Shown here: piece by piece, positions 44,500 through 53,005 of the stretch
How the letters are laid out: each line of letters begins with the position of its first letter
Position numbering within the stretch: position 1 is the first letter of the stretch
Origin: Aestuariibius sp. HNIBRBA575
Lineage (GTDB): Bacteria > Pseudomonadota > Alphaproteobacteria > Rhodobacterales > Rhodobacteraceae
Direction: 5' to 3'
Assembly: GCF_040932005.1 (NCBI RefSeq)
Contig: NZ_CP162414.1
Location: forward strand, 2,135,501 to 2,199,500
DNA: 64,000 nucleotides
The notes under the pieces: model-generated
Seen by the model: the letters and a program-made list of their open reading frames with translations, nothing else
Database searches by the model: none
Told to the model about the DNA's origin: nothing
Position numbers and translations under genes: made by a program

Positions 44500-45279
44500 T
44501 TACGCCGCCGCTTCGCCCGGCTTTTTGCCCAAAATGATCATGCTCAGCAGATCATCGTCCGTGACATCATCAATGTCGACAGTGCCAACCAATTGCCCGT
44601 TTTTCATCACGCTGGCCCGATCACATAGCTGCATCACCGAATGCACATCGTGATCGATCAGGAAAATCCCGATCCCTTCGGCTTTTAGTTGTTGGATCAG
44701 TTCGGCAACCATCTGGGTTTCGTGAGGGCCCAACGCCGCTGTGGGTTCATCCATGATCAGGATACGCGCGTTGAAATAGACCGCACGGGCGATGGCCACT
44801 GATTGGCGTTGCCCACCTGACAGGGCGGAAACCGGCTCAGAGAATTTCTGAAAATTCGGGTTTAATCGCCCCATGATCTGGCGGCATTCTGCCTCCATTG
44901 CGGCGTCATTAACCAACCCAAATGGGGTGACCAATTCACGCCCCAAAAACAGGTTTGATGCCGCATCCAGGTTATCGGCCAGCGCTAAGGTCTGATAAAT
45001 TGTTTCAACATTATAAGACCTTGCATCCCGCGGATTGTGGATTTCGGCCCGTTCGCCATTGATGCGAATTTCGCCGCTATCCATGGCATAGGCGCCCGAC
45101 AGGATTTTGATCAGCGTCGATTTCCCAGCCCCGTTATGGCCCAGCAGGCCCACAACTTCGCCGGGATGCAGATCGACGCTGACGTGATCCACCGCTTTGA
45201 CACCCCCAAAAGAAATTGAGATGTCGTTCATTTCAACCAGCGGCGTTTCACCCGCTGCACGATGTTTGTTACGCGCCAT
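44500..45279 (-). CDS. xylG: Sugar ABC transporter ATPase, single-domain XylG/FrcA type
   Basis: A 259-residue ATPase from the ATG at 45279, which overlaps the permease stop (TGATG). Walker A is GHNGAGKSTL, signature LSGGQRQSVAIARAV, Walker B ILIMDEPTAALG, H-loop LIDHDVHSV. E. coli XylG is about 513 residues with two fused ATPase domains; here only one is present, as in FrcA, so the transporter must use a homodimer. Substrate xylose is inferred from the binding protein and xylB. Confidence 0.85.
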   Translation of the reverse strand: MARNKHRAAGETPLVEMNDISISFGGVKAVDHVSVDLHPGEVVGLLGHNGAGKSTLIKILSGAYAMDSGEIRINGERAEIHNPRDARSYNVETIYQTLALADNLDAASNLFLGRELVTPFGLVNDAAMEAECRQIMGRLNPNFQKFSEPVSALSGGQRQSVAIARAVYFNARILIMDEPTAALGPHETQMVAELIQQLKAEGIGIFLIDHDVHSVMQLCDRASVMKNGQLVGTVDIDDVTDDDLLSMIILGKKPGEAAA

Positions 45280-46577
45280 CACTTTGCCCCCAAACGTTTG
45301 CGGTACTGGATGTCGATGAACACAGCCGCCACCAGAACGGACCCAACAACGATGTTTTGAAACGGTGCATCCACGCCCACCATTGCCATACCGGATTGCA
45401 GGCTTTGCATAATCAACGCGCCCAGGATTGCCCCATAAATGGTGCCAAACCCACCCGACAGGGCCGTGCCGCCAATCACCGCAGCCGCGATGACCCGCAG
45501 TTCATCCAACGTACCGATGTCGTTGGAATGGTTGGCCAATCGCGCCGATGCCACCACCGCAGACAAGGCACATAGAAACCCCATCAGCGCAAAGATTTTG
45601 ACCGTCAATAACCGCGTGTTGATGCCCGACAATTCCGCCGCATCCGGGTTGCCACCGGTGGCAAAGATATAGCGCCCAAACCGGGTGCGTTTGGCGATGA
45701 TGGTCATCACAATCGCGACCGAGATCAGGATCAACACCGAAATCGGCAAGCCATAGCCCACAACCAAGCCTTCGGGCATCACTTCTCCGCGTGCCTCAAA
45801 CATGCGGGCAAGGCGGCGTTCGGGGATGTTATAGGCGTTCAGGATCGCCACAAATCCAAGGATCGCCCCGACAACAATGGTCGCCATTGTGGCTTCGGCC
45901 CAGATCGGTTTGACCGGAAAGCCATGCGCCATTTTGGACCGGCGTCCGTTCAGCAACGCCCAGACCGCCAGCGCCGCCGCAATCAAGCCAATCGCCCAAC
46001 TGACCGACGTGCCCAGCGTGCCGTTGGTGCCGCCAAAGATCATGAATGTGCTGTCCAATGGCCCAATTGTCTGACCGCTGGTCAGATACCAAGCCACGTT
46101 GCGCCAGACCAGAAACCCGCCCAGCGTCACGATAAAGGCCGGAATGGTCAGATAGCCGATCATCCAGCCGTGAAACGCCCCGATCAGCGTCCCAGCCGTC
46201 AGCCCGACCACCAATGTGATCAGCCACGTGGCCGGATGGTTTAACCCCAGCCCTAACATATTGGGCAGGATATCGGTTTGGGTCATCGCCATGATCGCCG
46301 AACAGGTCGCCAGCAGCGCCCCCACGGACAGATCAATGTGGCGGGTGACAATCACAAACACCATGCCCGTGGCCATGATAGCGACGGAAACGGTCTGAAT
46401 GGTTAGGTTGAATATGTTGCGCGGCGTCAGGAAACGCCCATCCGTCATCAGATCGAATCCGATGCAAAGAACAACAAAGGCACCAATCATTCCCAATAGC
46501 CGCATGTCCAGTTCCAGTTGCTGAAACAGGTTGCGCTTACTTTGGGACGGGATTGGCTGAGACGTGGTTTCGGTCAT
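45279..46577 (-). CDS. xylH: Xylose-type ABC transporter permease
   Basis: 432 residues from the ATG at 46577 with GGAG eight bases before; the open frame extends 33 bases further only to a TTG. About ten to twelve helices, with family segments NIFNLTIQTVSVAIMATGMVFVIV, the conserved IDLSVGALLA loop, and GGNPDAAELSGIN near the end. It is longer than RbsC and matches XylH. It is coupled by overlap to the ATPase gene. Confidence 0.87.
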   Translation of the reverse strand: MTETTSQPIPSQSKRNLFQQLELDMRLLGMIGAFVVLCIGFDLMTDGRFLTPRNIFNLTIQTVSVAIMATGMVFVIVTRHIDLSVGALLATCSAIMAMTQTDILPNMLGLGLNHPATWLITLVVGLTAGTLIGAFHGWMIGYLTIPAFIVTLGGFLVWRNVAWYLTSGQTIGPLDSTFMIFGGTNGTLGTSVSWAIGLIAAALAVWALLNGRRSKMAHGFPVKPIWAEATMATIVVGAILGFVAILNAYNIPERRLARMFEARGEVMPEGLVVGYGLPISVLILISVAIVMTIIAKRTRFGRYIFATGGNPDAAELSGINTRLLTVKIFALMGFLCALSAVVASARLANHSNDIGTLDELRVIAAAVIGGTALSGGFGTIYGAILGALIMQSLQSGMAMVGVDAPFQNIVVGSVLVAAVFIDIQYRKRLGAK

Positions 46578-46622
46578 GTCCGAACTCCAGAAATCAGCAG
46601 AAAGTGTCAAGAAGTGTCAGGC

Positions 46623-46648
46623 GCGCCCCATCATCATAACAGGGGCGC
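46623..46648 (-). other. Stem-loop upstream of xylH
   Basis: GCGCCCC at 46623-46629 pairs with GGGGCGC at 46642-46648 around a 12-base loop in the 115-base gap between xylF and xylH. Together with the next stem it may stabilise xylF mRNA or reduce read-through into the membrane genes. Confidence 0.5.
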
Positions 46649-46660
46649 ACCGATGCACCA

Positions 46661-46680
46661 AATCGGTGGTTTCACCGATT
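46661..46680 (-). other. Stem-loop just after xylF
   Basis: AATCGGTG-GTTT-CACCGATT, a perfect eight-pair stem with a four-base loop, 12 bases beyond the xylF stop. No T-run follows. This is a typical 3'-protecting hairpin after a binding-protein gene. Confidence 0.55.
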
Positions 46681-46692
46681 GATTACAACATC

Positions 46693-47721
46693 TTAGTTAC
46701 AGGGCGCAGGACCGTTGGTCACACCTTGGCACAGGGCCTCTTGGGTGATCCAGCCAGCGTCTACAACAACCGACAGGTTGTCAGCAGTCACCGGAACCGG
46801 GGCCAGGAAAACAGATGTCATGTCTGTGCCGCCTGGGGATGTCCATGCGCCAGCGCCCTCGACGTCAGCCATCATCGCACCACCGGCCAAGGCCACGGCG
46901 ATTTCACCAGCAGCCGCGCCCAATTCACGGGCGTCTTTCCAGACAGATACGGTCTGCGTGCCCAGTGCGACGCGATTCAGCGCTGCGTGATCGCCATCCT
47001 GACCGGACACGGCAATGCCTTCCATGCCTTGAGCCGTCAGCGCGGCAACAACACCACCAGCCGTGCCGTCATTGGACGCCACAACCGCATCAACATTGTT
47101 GTCTTGCGCAGTCAGGATCTGTTCCATGTTGCGCTGTGCGTTGGCAGGCAGCCAGCCATCTGTGTAGGCTTCGCCGACGATGGTGATGTCACCGCTATCG
47201 ATCGCAGCTTGCAGGATTTCCTGCTGACCACCGCGCAGGAAATCTGCGTTTGGATCGGTTGGCGACCCTTTGATCATCACGTAATTGCCGGATGGCTGCG
47301 CCTCAAATACGGCGCGGGCCTGCATGCGGCCAACTTCGACATTGTCAAAGGTCAGGTAAAACGCGCGGCTGTCTTCGATCAGACGGTCATACGCCACCAC
47401 AGGAATGCCTTCGTCAGCGGCCGCTTGTACTGCGGGGCCGATGGCTTGGGTGTCTTGCGCCAGAATGATCAACGCATCGACGCCTTGTGCGATCAGGCTC
47501 TCAACATCTGATAGCTGCTTGGACGAAGATGATTGCGCATCCGCGGACAGGTAGGTTGCGCCGCCTGCTTCCAATGCGGCAACGATCGCTGCCTCATCGG
47601 TTTTCCAGCGCTCTTCTTGGAAGTTGGACCAGCTCACGCCAACTGTCAGGCCGTCCGCAAAAACAGATGTTCCCGCAAACGCGACAACAGCCGCAACCGA
47701 AATTGCACTCAAAGTTCTCAT
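46693..47721 (-). CDS. xylF: D-xylose ABC transporter periplasmic substrate-binding protein
   Basis: 342 residues from the ATG at 47721 with a GGGAGGA site. A Sec signal peptide (about 1-22, ending in SVFADG) precedes a type I periplasmic-binding fold: VGVSWSNFQEERWKTDE near the N-terminus is characteristic of XylF, as are AYDRLIEDS and YTDGWLPANAQRNMEQIL. The ROK regulator is divergent, across a 173-base gap with two palindromic sites. It is the first gene of the xylF-xylH-xylG operon. Confidence 0.88.
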   Translation of the reverse strand: MRTLSAISVAAVVAFAGTSVFADGLTVGVSWSNFQEERWKTDEAAIVAALEAGGATYLSADAQSSSSKQLSDVESLIAQGVDALIILAQDTQAIGPAVQAAADEGIPVVAYDRLIEDSRAFYLTFDNVEVGRMQARAVFEAQPSGNYVMIKGSPTDPNADFLRGGQQEILQAAIDSGDITIVGEAYTDGWLPANAQRNMEQILTAQDNNVDAVVASNDGTAGGVVAALTAQGMEGIAVSGQDGDHAALNRVALGTQTVSVWKDARELGAAAGEIAVALAGGAMMADVEGAGAWTSPGGTDMTSVFLAPVPVTADNLSVVVDAGWITQEALCQGVTNGPAPCN

Positions 47722-47775
47722 TGTATTCCTCCCGTTTCGCACCAGACCGAACCCTTTTGGGATTCGCAGCACGTC

Positions 47776-47787
47776 CTAAATATTTAG
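47776..47787. promoter_or_regulatory. 12-bp palindrome in the xylF/ROK-regulator intergenic region
   Basis: CTAAATATTTAG, a perfect palindrome 55-66 bases before the xylF start and within the A+T-rich part of the divergent promoter region. Likely an operator or part of a promoter. Confidence 0.35.
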
Positions 47788-47796
47788 CACTATTTT

Positions 47797-47835
47797 TTTG
47801 GTTCGCAAATTAAATAATGCTTAATCGGAACCAAA
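47797..47835. promoter_or_regulatory. Long inverted repeat, candidate ROK-regulator operator
   Basis: TTTGGTTC at 47797-47804 and GAACCAAA at 47828-47835 are perfect arms with a 23-base A+T-rich centre, in which TTAA also recurs near both arms. It lies between xylF and the divergent ROK gene, where XylR-type proteins usually bind. Confidence 0.55.
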
Positions 47836-47894
47836 CCTTGCCTAATCACTGGTTTTCCTAGATAAATAGGCAAATTCTAGGGGGAGTTATTGCG

Positions 47895-49112
47895 ATGACC
47901 GAAAATATTCGGCTGTCTCATTCAGGGGAACAACGCGAAACCGGACGCCAACATGTGTTCGATGCAATCCGAAATGCGGGCAATATCGCGCGGATTGATA
48001 TTGCGCGCGCAACCGGTGTCAGTCCGGCCACTGTCACGGCGATCACATCTGAACTGATCGATGCCAACCTGATCGAAGAAATCCGCCCAGACACGCCCCC
48101 CACCGCCGCCAAACGCGGCCGTCCGCGTGTGGCGTTAAAGGTCAAAGGCTCGGCGTTGAAAATCGCCGGTATCAAAGTGTCGTTCCACGCGATATCCGCC
48201 ATGGTCGTCGATTTCGAAGGCAATTCCATTGTCGATCACGAAATGGCCCTGACCGAAGGCCGCATGGAACCAGAACAATTGGCCCAAGCCATCGTCAAAG
48301 CCTTGGAAGAAACCTGTGCCAAAGGTGGATTTGAGGTCGCCGATATCGCCGGTGTCGGCATTGGGATTGCGGGGCTGGTCGATGCGCCCAACCGATCTGT
48401 GCATTGGTCGTCATCCCTGACCAAACGCAACGTCAATCTCGGCGCTTATATGGATGCGGTTCTGCCCTGCCATGTTTACATCGATAACGACGCCAATCTG
48501 GTGGCCATGGCGGAACAATCCTTTGGGTTGGGGCGCAATGTCAGTGATTTCATCGTGATCACCATCGAACATGGGGTTGGGATGGGGATTGTGATCAACA
48601 ATGACATTTATCGCGGAACGCGTGGTTGCGGCGCAGAATTTGGCCACACCAAGGTCCAGCTGGAAGGGGCGCTGTGTCAATGCGGGCAACGCGGCTGCCT
48701 AGAGGCATATGTCGGGGATTACGCCCTGCTGCGCGAAGCCAACATCATTTCAACCGGCCAGCCGAAACAAGAGCTGGCAGCGCTGTTTGGCGCGGCGCAA
48801 TCGGGCAATCAGATGGCCGCGTCAATCTTTGATCGGGCGGGCCGGATGTTTGCGATGGGGCTGGCCAATGTCATCAATATTTTTGATCCCAAACTGGTCA
48901 TTCTGGCCGGTGCTCGCATGTCGTTTGATTATCTTTATGCGGACAAAGTGATCGAAGAAATGCGCCGATCCGTGGTGCAAACTGATGCCCCCCTGCCAGA
49001 AGTACGCATTCACAAATGGGGGGATCTGATGTGGGCCAAAGGCGCAGCCGCCTATGCGATGGAACAGGTCAGCGCCCTAAAGATCAAGGAACTGGCCGCC
49101 AATGCTGGGTAG
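47895..49112 (+). CDS. xylR: ROK-family transcriptional regulator (XylR type)
   Basis: 405 residues: an N-terminal winged helix-turn-helix (about 20-65, with IARIDIARATGVSPATVTAI) and a ROK sugar-kinase-like domain. The ROK zinc motif CQCGQRGCLEAY is present, with the earlier His in GAEFGHTKV. It should be a repressor relieved by xylose. A GGGGGAG site precedes the ATG. It is divergent from xylF, and its last bases overlap the FG-GAP gene by 11. The gene name follows from function in context, not from a unique motif. Confidence 0.83.
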   Translation: MTENIRLSHSGEQRETGRQHVFDAIRNAGNIARIDIARATGVSPATVTAITSELIDANLIEEIRPDTPPTAAKRGRPRVALKVKGSALKIAGIKVSFHAISAMVVDFEGNSIVDHEMALTEGRMEPEQLAQAIVKALEETCAKGGFEVADIAGVGIGIAGLVDAPNRSVHWSSSLTKRNVNLGAYMDAVLPCHVYIDNDANLVAMAEQSFGLGRNVSDFIVITIEHGVGMGIVINNDIYRGTRGCGAEFGHTKVQLEGALCQCGQRGCLEAYVGDYALLREANIISTGQPKQELAALFGAAQSGNQMAASIFDRAGRMFAMGLANVINIFDPKLVILAGARMSFDYLYADKVIEEMRRSVVQTDAPLPEVRIHKWGDLMWAKGAAAYAMEQVSALKIKELAANAG

Positions 49113-50625
49113 AATATGCGTGACCATCTGTATCGCCAATGCCGCCGTAGCAGAGCCGTTTTCCACCCCCAGCTTTGTTGCGCGGGACGTGCCCCAACAC
49201 ATTTACGCCGGGGGATGGGAACATTTCGTTGGCGGAGGCGTGGCAGCGTTTGATTGCAACGGTGATCATTTGCCCGAACTCTACGCTGCGGGCGGGTCCA
49301 ACCCGGCCCAGTTGATGGTCAACACCACCACCGGCCCCGGCGCGGCGCTGACGTTTACACAGGACACACCAGAAACGCTGTCATTAACGGGCGTCATAGG
49401 CGCCTATCCGCTGGACGTCGATGGAGACGCTGTGCTGGATCTGGCGATCCTTCGGGTGGGGCCAGATGTGCTGATGCGGGGGCTTGGCGATTGCCAGTTT
49501 GCCCTGTTTGACACGCTGGGCTTTGCCAGCGGTGATCACTGGACCACCGCGTTTTCCGCCACATGGGAAGGTGACAATACTTTGCCGACGCTGGCCTTTG
49601 GCACCTATGTGGATCGCAGCGATCCCGACGGCCCGTTTGAAGCCTGTGACGACACATTACTGTATCGCCCCGATGGGGGAAAATACGGCGAACCGACACA
49701 TCTGACGCCCGGTTATTGCGCCTTGTCGATGCTGTTTTCGGATTGGAACCGCGACGGACATGCCGATCTGCGGATCAGCAATGACCGGCACTATTATGTG
49801 CGCGACGGGCAGGAACAGATGTGGGCGATGGATGCACAACCCCGTCTTTACACCCAAGCCGATAACTGGCTGCCTTACAGCCTATGGGGCATGGGGATCG
49901 CATCACGAGACGTCACAGGCGACGGGTTTGCCGACATGTATCTGACATCGATGGGTGATCAGAAATTTCAAACCTTTGATCAACAAACAGGCGGCCCAAC
50001 CTGGCGGGATGCGACCTATGAATTTGGCACCACCGCCCATCGCCCCCATACCGGCCCCGATGGACGACCCTCGACCGGCTGGCATGCTGCGTTTGGAGAT
50101 GTGAACAACGATGGGATCAATGACATTTTTGTGGCCAAAGGCAATGTCGAACAAATGCCCGACGCCGCAATGCAAGACCCAAATTCCCTGCTGATGGGGC
50201 AAACCGACGGGACCTATCAGGACCTGTCGGTCATTGCCGGGATTGCCACTATGGATCGTTCCCGTGGCGCGGCCTTGGTGGATATGAATCTGGACGGAAA
50301 ACTGGATTTGGCGGTTGTGAACCGTCGCGCGGCGCTTGAACTTTATGAAAATGACACCGCGCCCGGCCATTGGGTTATGGTGGATGTTACCCCCCTGCCC
50401 GTCGGCAGTTTTGTTGAACTGCGCCAAGGCGATCAAACCCAAGTGCAGGAAATCACCATCGGTGGCGGCCATGCCAGTGGCCATTACGGCATGCTGCATT
50501 TTGGTCTGCAAAGTGGCGACGATATCCAAATGCGGGTGCTGTCCAGCCGTCTGGGCTGTGTTGATCCAGACTGGACTGACTTTGCCGCGGATCAAATCAT
50601 CAACCCGCCCGCAGGATGCCCCTAA
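49102..50625 (+). CDS. Secreted FG-GAP/VCBS repeat protein (CRTAC1-like)
   Basis: 507 residues with a short signal peptide (about 1-17, ICIANAAVA). Several integrin-like FG-GAP units carry Ca-binding DxDxD-type loops: FDCNGDHLPEL, LDVDGDAVLDL, SDWNRDGHADL, GDVNNDGINDI and VDMNLDGKLDL. A C-terminal ASPIC/UnbV-like segment (about 420-480, with GGGHASGHYGMLHFGL) completes a CRTAC1-type beta propeller. Six Cys suggest disulfides in the periplasm. It converges on, and overlaps by four bases, a di-haem peroxidase gene, a partner often seen with this family. Confidence 0.82.
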   Translation: MLGRICVTICIANAAVAEPFSTPSFVARDVPQHIYAGGWEHFVGGGVAAFDCNGDHLPELYAAGGSNPAQLMVNTTTGPGAALTFTQDTPETLSLTGVIGAYPLDVDGDAVLDLAILRVGPDVLMRGLGDCQFALFDTLGFASGDHWTTAFSATWEGDNTLPTLAFGTYVDRSDPDGPFEACDDTLLYRPDGGKYGEPTHLTPGYCALSMLFSDWNRDGHADLRISNDRHYYVRDGQEQMWAMDAQPRLYTQADNWLPYSLWGMGIASRDVTGDGFADMYLTSMGDQKFQTFDQQTGGPTWRDATYEFGTTAHRPHTGPDGRPSTGWHAAFGDVNNDGINDIFVAKGNVEQMPDAAMQDPNSLLMGQTDGTYQDLSVIAGIATMDRSRGAALVDMNLDGKLDLAVVNRRAALELYENDTAPGHWVMVDVTPLPVGSFVELRQGDQTQVQEITIGGGHASGHYGMLHFGLQSGDDIQMRVLSSRLGCVDPDWTDFAADQIINPPAGCP

Positions 50626-51908
50626 CGATCCACGGGCAAACCGCTGGGCACCGTTTCGGGCACGCCCATACGTTCAACCGGATCGGTCAACGCCGCCAAA
50701 AACGCCAACAGATCGGCGATCTCGGACGCGCTCAGATCTATGGGGGCCAGTTCATTGGCCGCTGCAATCGCGGCCATTTCCTGCGGATCATCCAAAACAT
50801 TCCAATCCTGCGCACCGGAAAAATCATGCAGAACCGCCTGATTGCGGTCATAGGCCATCAGTGACGCAACCGGATCCAAATGATGCCGCACAACCGCATC
50901 CAATGTCGCATAGGCCCCGTCATGCCCATAGGGTCCGGTCAATGTCACATTGCGCAGCGACGGTGTGCGGAACCGATAGGCATCTGCCGCGTCCCCCGTG
51001 ACCCGCATCCGCCCCACATCCCGGTTGTGATTTTCAAACCGCGCCGCTTTGCCCGGCCCGATCTGAGGCATCGCGATCGCATGAAAATCATGATCCGTCT
51101 GAAGCCACCCGGAATGACAATCTGCGCATTGCGCCTGACCGTAAAACAGGTCCATCCCGCGCATTGCAGCCGCACCCATCGGCGTGCCGCTGATCATATA
51201 TCGATCAAACGGGGCATCATCCGCGCGCCATTCCGCCGCGATGAAATCTGCGACGACATTGGAAATATCGGTAAATGTGACCGGATTTTGCGCGCCGTTT
51301 ATGTCGGCAAAGGCATCGCGATATGCAGGGATCTGCGCCACCCGCAGGGCAATCAGATCCCATGCGCCGTCTTGCAGCGACAAATGCCCCAACCGAACCG
51401 CTTGGGCGATTTCGTTTTCCGAATAATGCCCGGCCATTTCATCGCTGGATAAAACCGGGAACATCGCCTGTGCGGATAGTACGCTATCAAACCCAGCGAT
51501 CATCTCGGCCCCCAAAGGCGTGCGCATTCCACCGGGCTGTGACGGATCAGCCTCAAGTCGGCCATCGTGAAACATGACCTGAAATTCATCCGCGCCAAGG
51601 TTAAACAAAGCCGGCGCATTGCGCCCGATCCGTTGCTCGGGGGGATTGTCGGGGTCCATATGTCGATCTGGCCCCAACCCAATGCCGCCATCCCCAATCG
51701 ACAGCGACATGCCATCGCTGGTGCCCAAGCGAGGGTGATGGCATGTCGCACATGACACGCTGCGATTGCCCGATAGAATGGGATCATAAAACAGCAATTG
51801 CCCCAATGCGATCTGCGCCTCAGAAGCGGCTTCAAATTCTGGCCGCACGCCCAGGTCCTGCGCATGTGCAGACCCCGCCAAACACATTAAGATCGCCGCA
51901 TATTTCAT
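50622..51908 (-). CDS. Di-haem cytochrome c peroxidase/MauG family protein
   Basis: 428 residues with a Sec signal peptide (cleavage near SAHAQ). Two c-type haem sites are C53ATC56H57 and C261ADC264H265. The MauG/CcpA family either reduces hydrogen peroxide in the periplasm or carries out radical chemistry on a protein or small substrate. Its start overlaps the galM-type stop by four bases (ATGA), so it belongs to the xylB operon, which is unusual. The FG-GAP protein encoded convergently may be its partner. Confidence 0.87.
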   Translation of the reverse strand: MKYAAILMCLAGSAHAQDLGVRPEFEAASEAQIALGQLLFYDPILSGNRSVSCATCHHPRLGTSDGMSLSIGDGGIGLGPDRHMDPDNPPEQRIGRNAPALFNLGADEFQVMFHDGRLEADPSQPGGMRTPLGAEMIAGFDSVLSAQAMFPVLSSDEMAGHYSENEIAQAVRLGHLSLQDGAWDLIALRVAQIPAYRDAFADINGAQNPVTFTDISNVVADFIAAEWRADDAPFDRYMISGTPMGAAAMRGMDLFYGQAQCADCHSGWLQTDHDFHAIAMPQIGPGKAARFENHNRDVGRMRVTGDAADAYRFRTPSLRNVTLTGPYGHDGAYATLDAVVRHHLDPVASLMAYDRNQAVLHDFSGAQDWNVLDDPQEMAAIAAANELAPIDLSASEIADLLAFLAALTDPVERMGVPETVPSGLPVDR

Positions 51909-52930
51909 TGTGATATCTGCTTTATCTCTACTTCCAGAACCTGCCGATAAGGATGTTCAGGCGTGGCGATCACGCTGGGGAATGACGGGATATTCACCGC
52001 ATTTGGATGCCCCTGCGGTTCAAAACAAAACCCAGCCGCAGCTGGATAAGTCTGACCATTCAGGCCCCCGCTCAACTCTGGCATGCCCGCGGCATTATAG
52101 ATCTGCGCCCCCGACTGATCTGACCAGACCCGCATTGTAACCCCGTTATCAGCGCGAAAACAGGCAACAGGCGCATCAGGATCACGATCCTTGGGAAACA
52201 CCAAATGCCCATCCAGCACGCCCCTGTCTGGGCTGGGCTGATCCGGATGGGCCTGATCAAAACGACGGGCTTGGCGGAAATCAAACGCGGTCTGCGCCAC
52301 AGGATCGATTTGCCCAGTGCTGACATTATCCGGCCCCTTGGCCAGAACATGGTCGGCCACACAGGTCATCTGATGGCCCCAGATACCCCCGTGCCCCATC
52401 AGGTTATAATAATTGTGTTGCGCCAAAGAAATCGGTGTCGGTCGATCCACCTGCGCCTGCAATTCGTAGGTCACTATGGCCCCATTCAGATGGATTTTGA
52501 CATGAAAGGTCACATTCCCCGGATAGCCATTTTCGCCATGTGCGGATTGAAGCCCAAGCTGAACCGTTTGGTCATCAACCTGCTCAATGTCCCAGAATTT
52601 TGTGTTCAAGGCATCAGGGCCGCCATGCAATTGATTGGTGCCTTCGTTGGCGGCCAAAACATGGTCCTGCCCATTCAGTGAAAACCGCGCGCCCCCAATC
52701 CGGTTAGAAACCCGCCCAGCAATGGTGCCCAAAAAATAAGGCGAGGTCAGATAATCCGCCGGGTTCTGAAACCCAAGGATCACAGAAACGGGTTTTCCGT
52801 CCACAGGCACAACCCAGTTTCGCGTCACCGCACCGTAATTCAGCACGCTCAGCATGTGATCGCCATCCCGCAAAACCGCCTCTTGGATGTTTGGACGATT
52901 GGCAATGGGGTGCTGAATTAACTGTGGCAT
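51905..52930 (-). CDS. galM: Aldose 1-epimerase
   Basis: 341 residues from the ATG at 52930; the open frame reaches 52993 but the added stretch is Cys-rich and atypical. The enzyme interconverts alpha and beta anomers of aldoses. Family motifs are FLGTIAGRVSNRIGGARFSLNG, the catalytic-region QLHGGPDALNTKFWD, and ISLAQHNYYNLMGHG with the active His. The C-terminal FCFEPQGHPNAVNIPSFP contains the catalytic Glu. In this operon it would mutarotate xylose before isomerisation. Confidence 0.9.
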   Translation of the reverse strand: MPQLIQHPIANRPNIQEAVLRDGDHMLSVLNYGAVTRNWVVPVDGKPVSVILGFQNPADYLTSPYFLGTIAGRVSNRIGGARFSLNGQDHVLAANEGTNQLHGGPDALNTKFWDIEQVDDQTVQLGLQSAHGENGYPGNVTFHVKIHLNGAIVTYELQAQVDRPTPISLAQHNYYNLMGHGGIWGHQMTCVADHVLAKGPDNVSTGQIDPVAQTAFDFRQARRFDQAHPDQPSPDRGVLDGHLVFPKDRDPDAPVACFRADNGVTMRVWSDQSGAQIYNAAGMPELSGGLNGQTYPAAAGFCFEPQGHPNAVNIPSFPSVIATPEHPYRQVLEVEIKQISQ

Positions 52931-53005
52931 ATCAGGGTCTTTCGAACGGCAAAAAAGCTTGGGAACGTTTGGGATGCCGCACCAAAGGGCCATGCGTCAA
53001 CCAAA

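Noticed and set aside
46693..47721. Ribose or fructose binding protein
   Set aside because: The N-terminal and central motifs fit XylF better, and xylB and a ROK regulator are adjacent.
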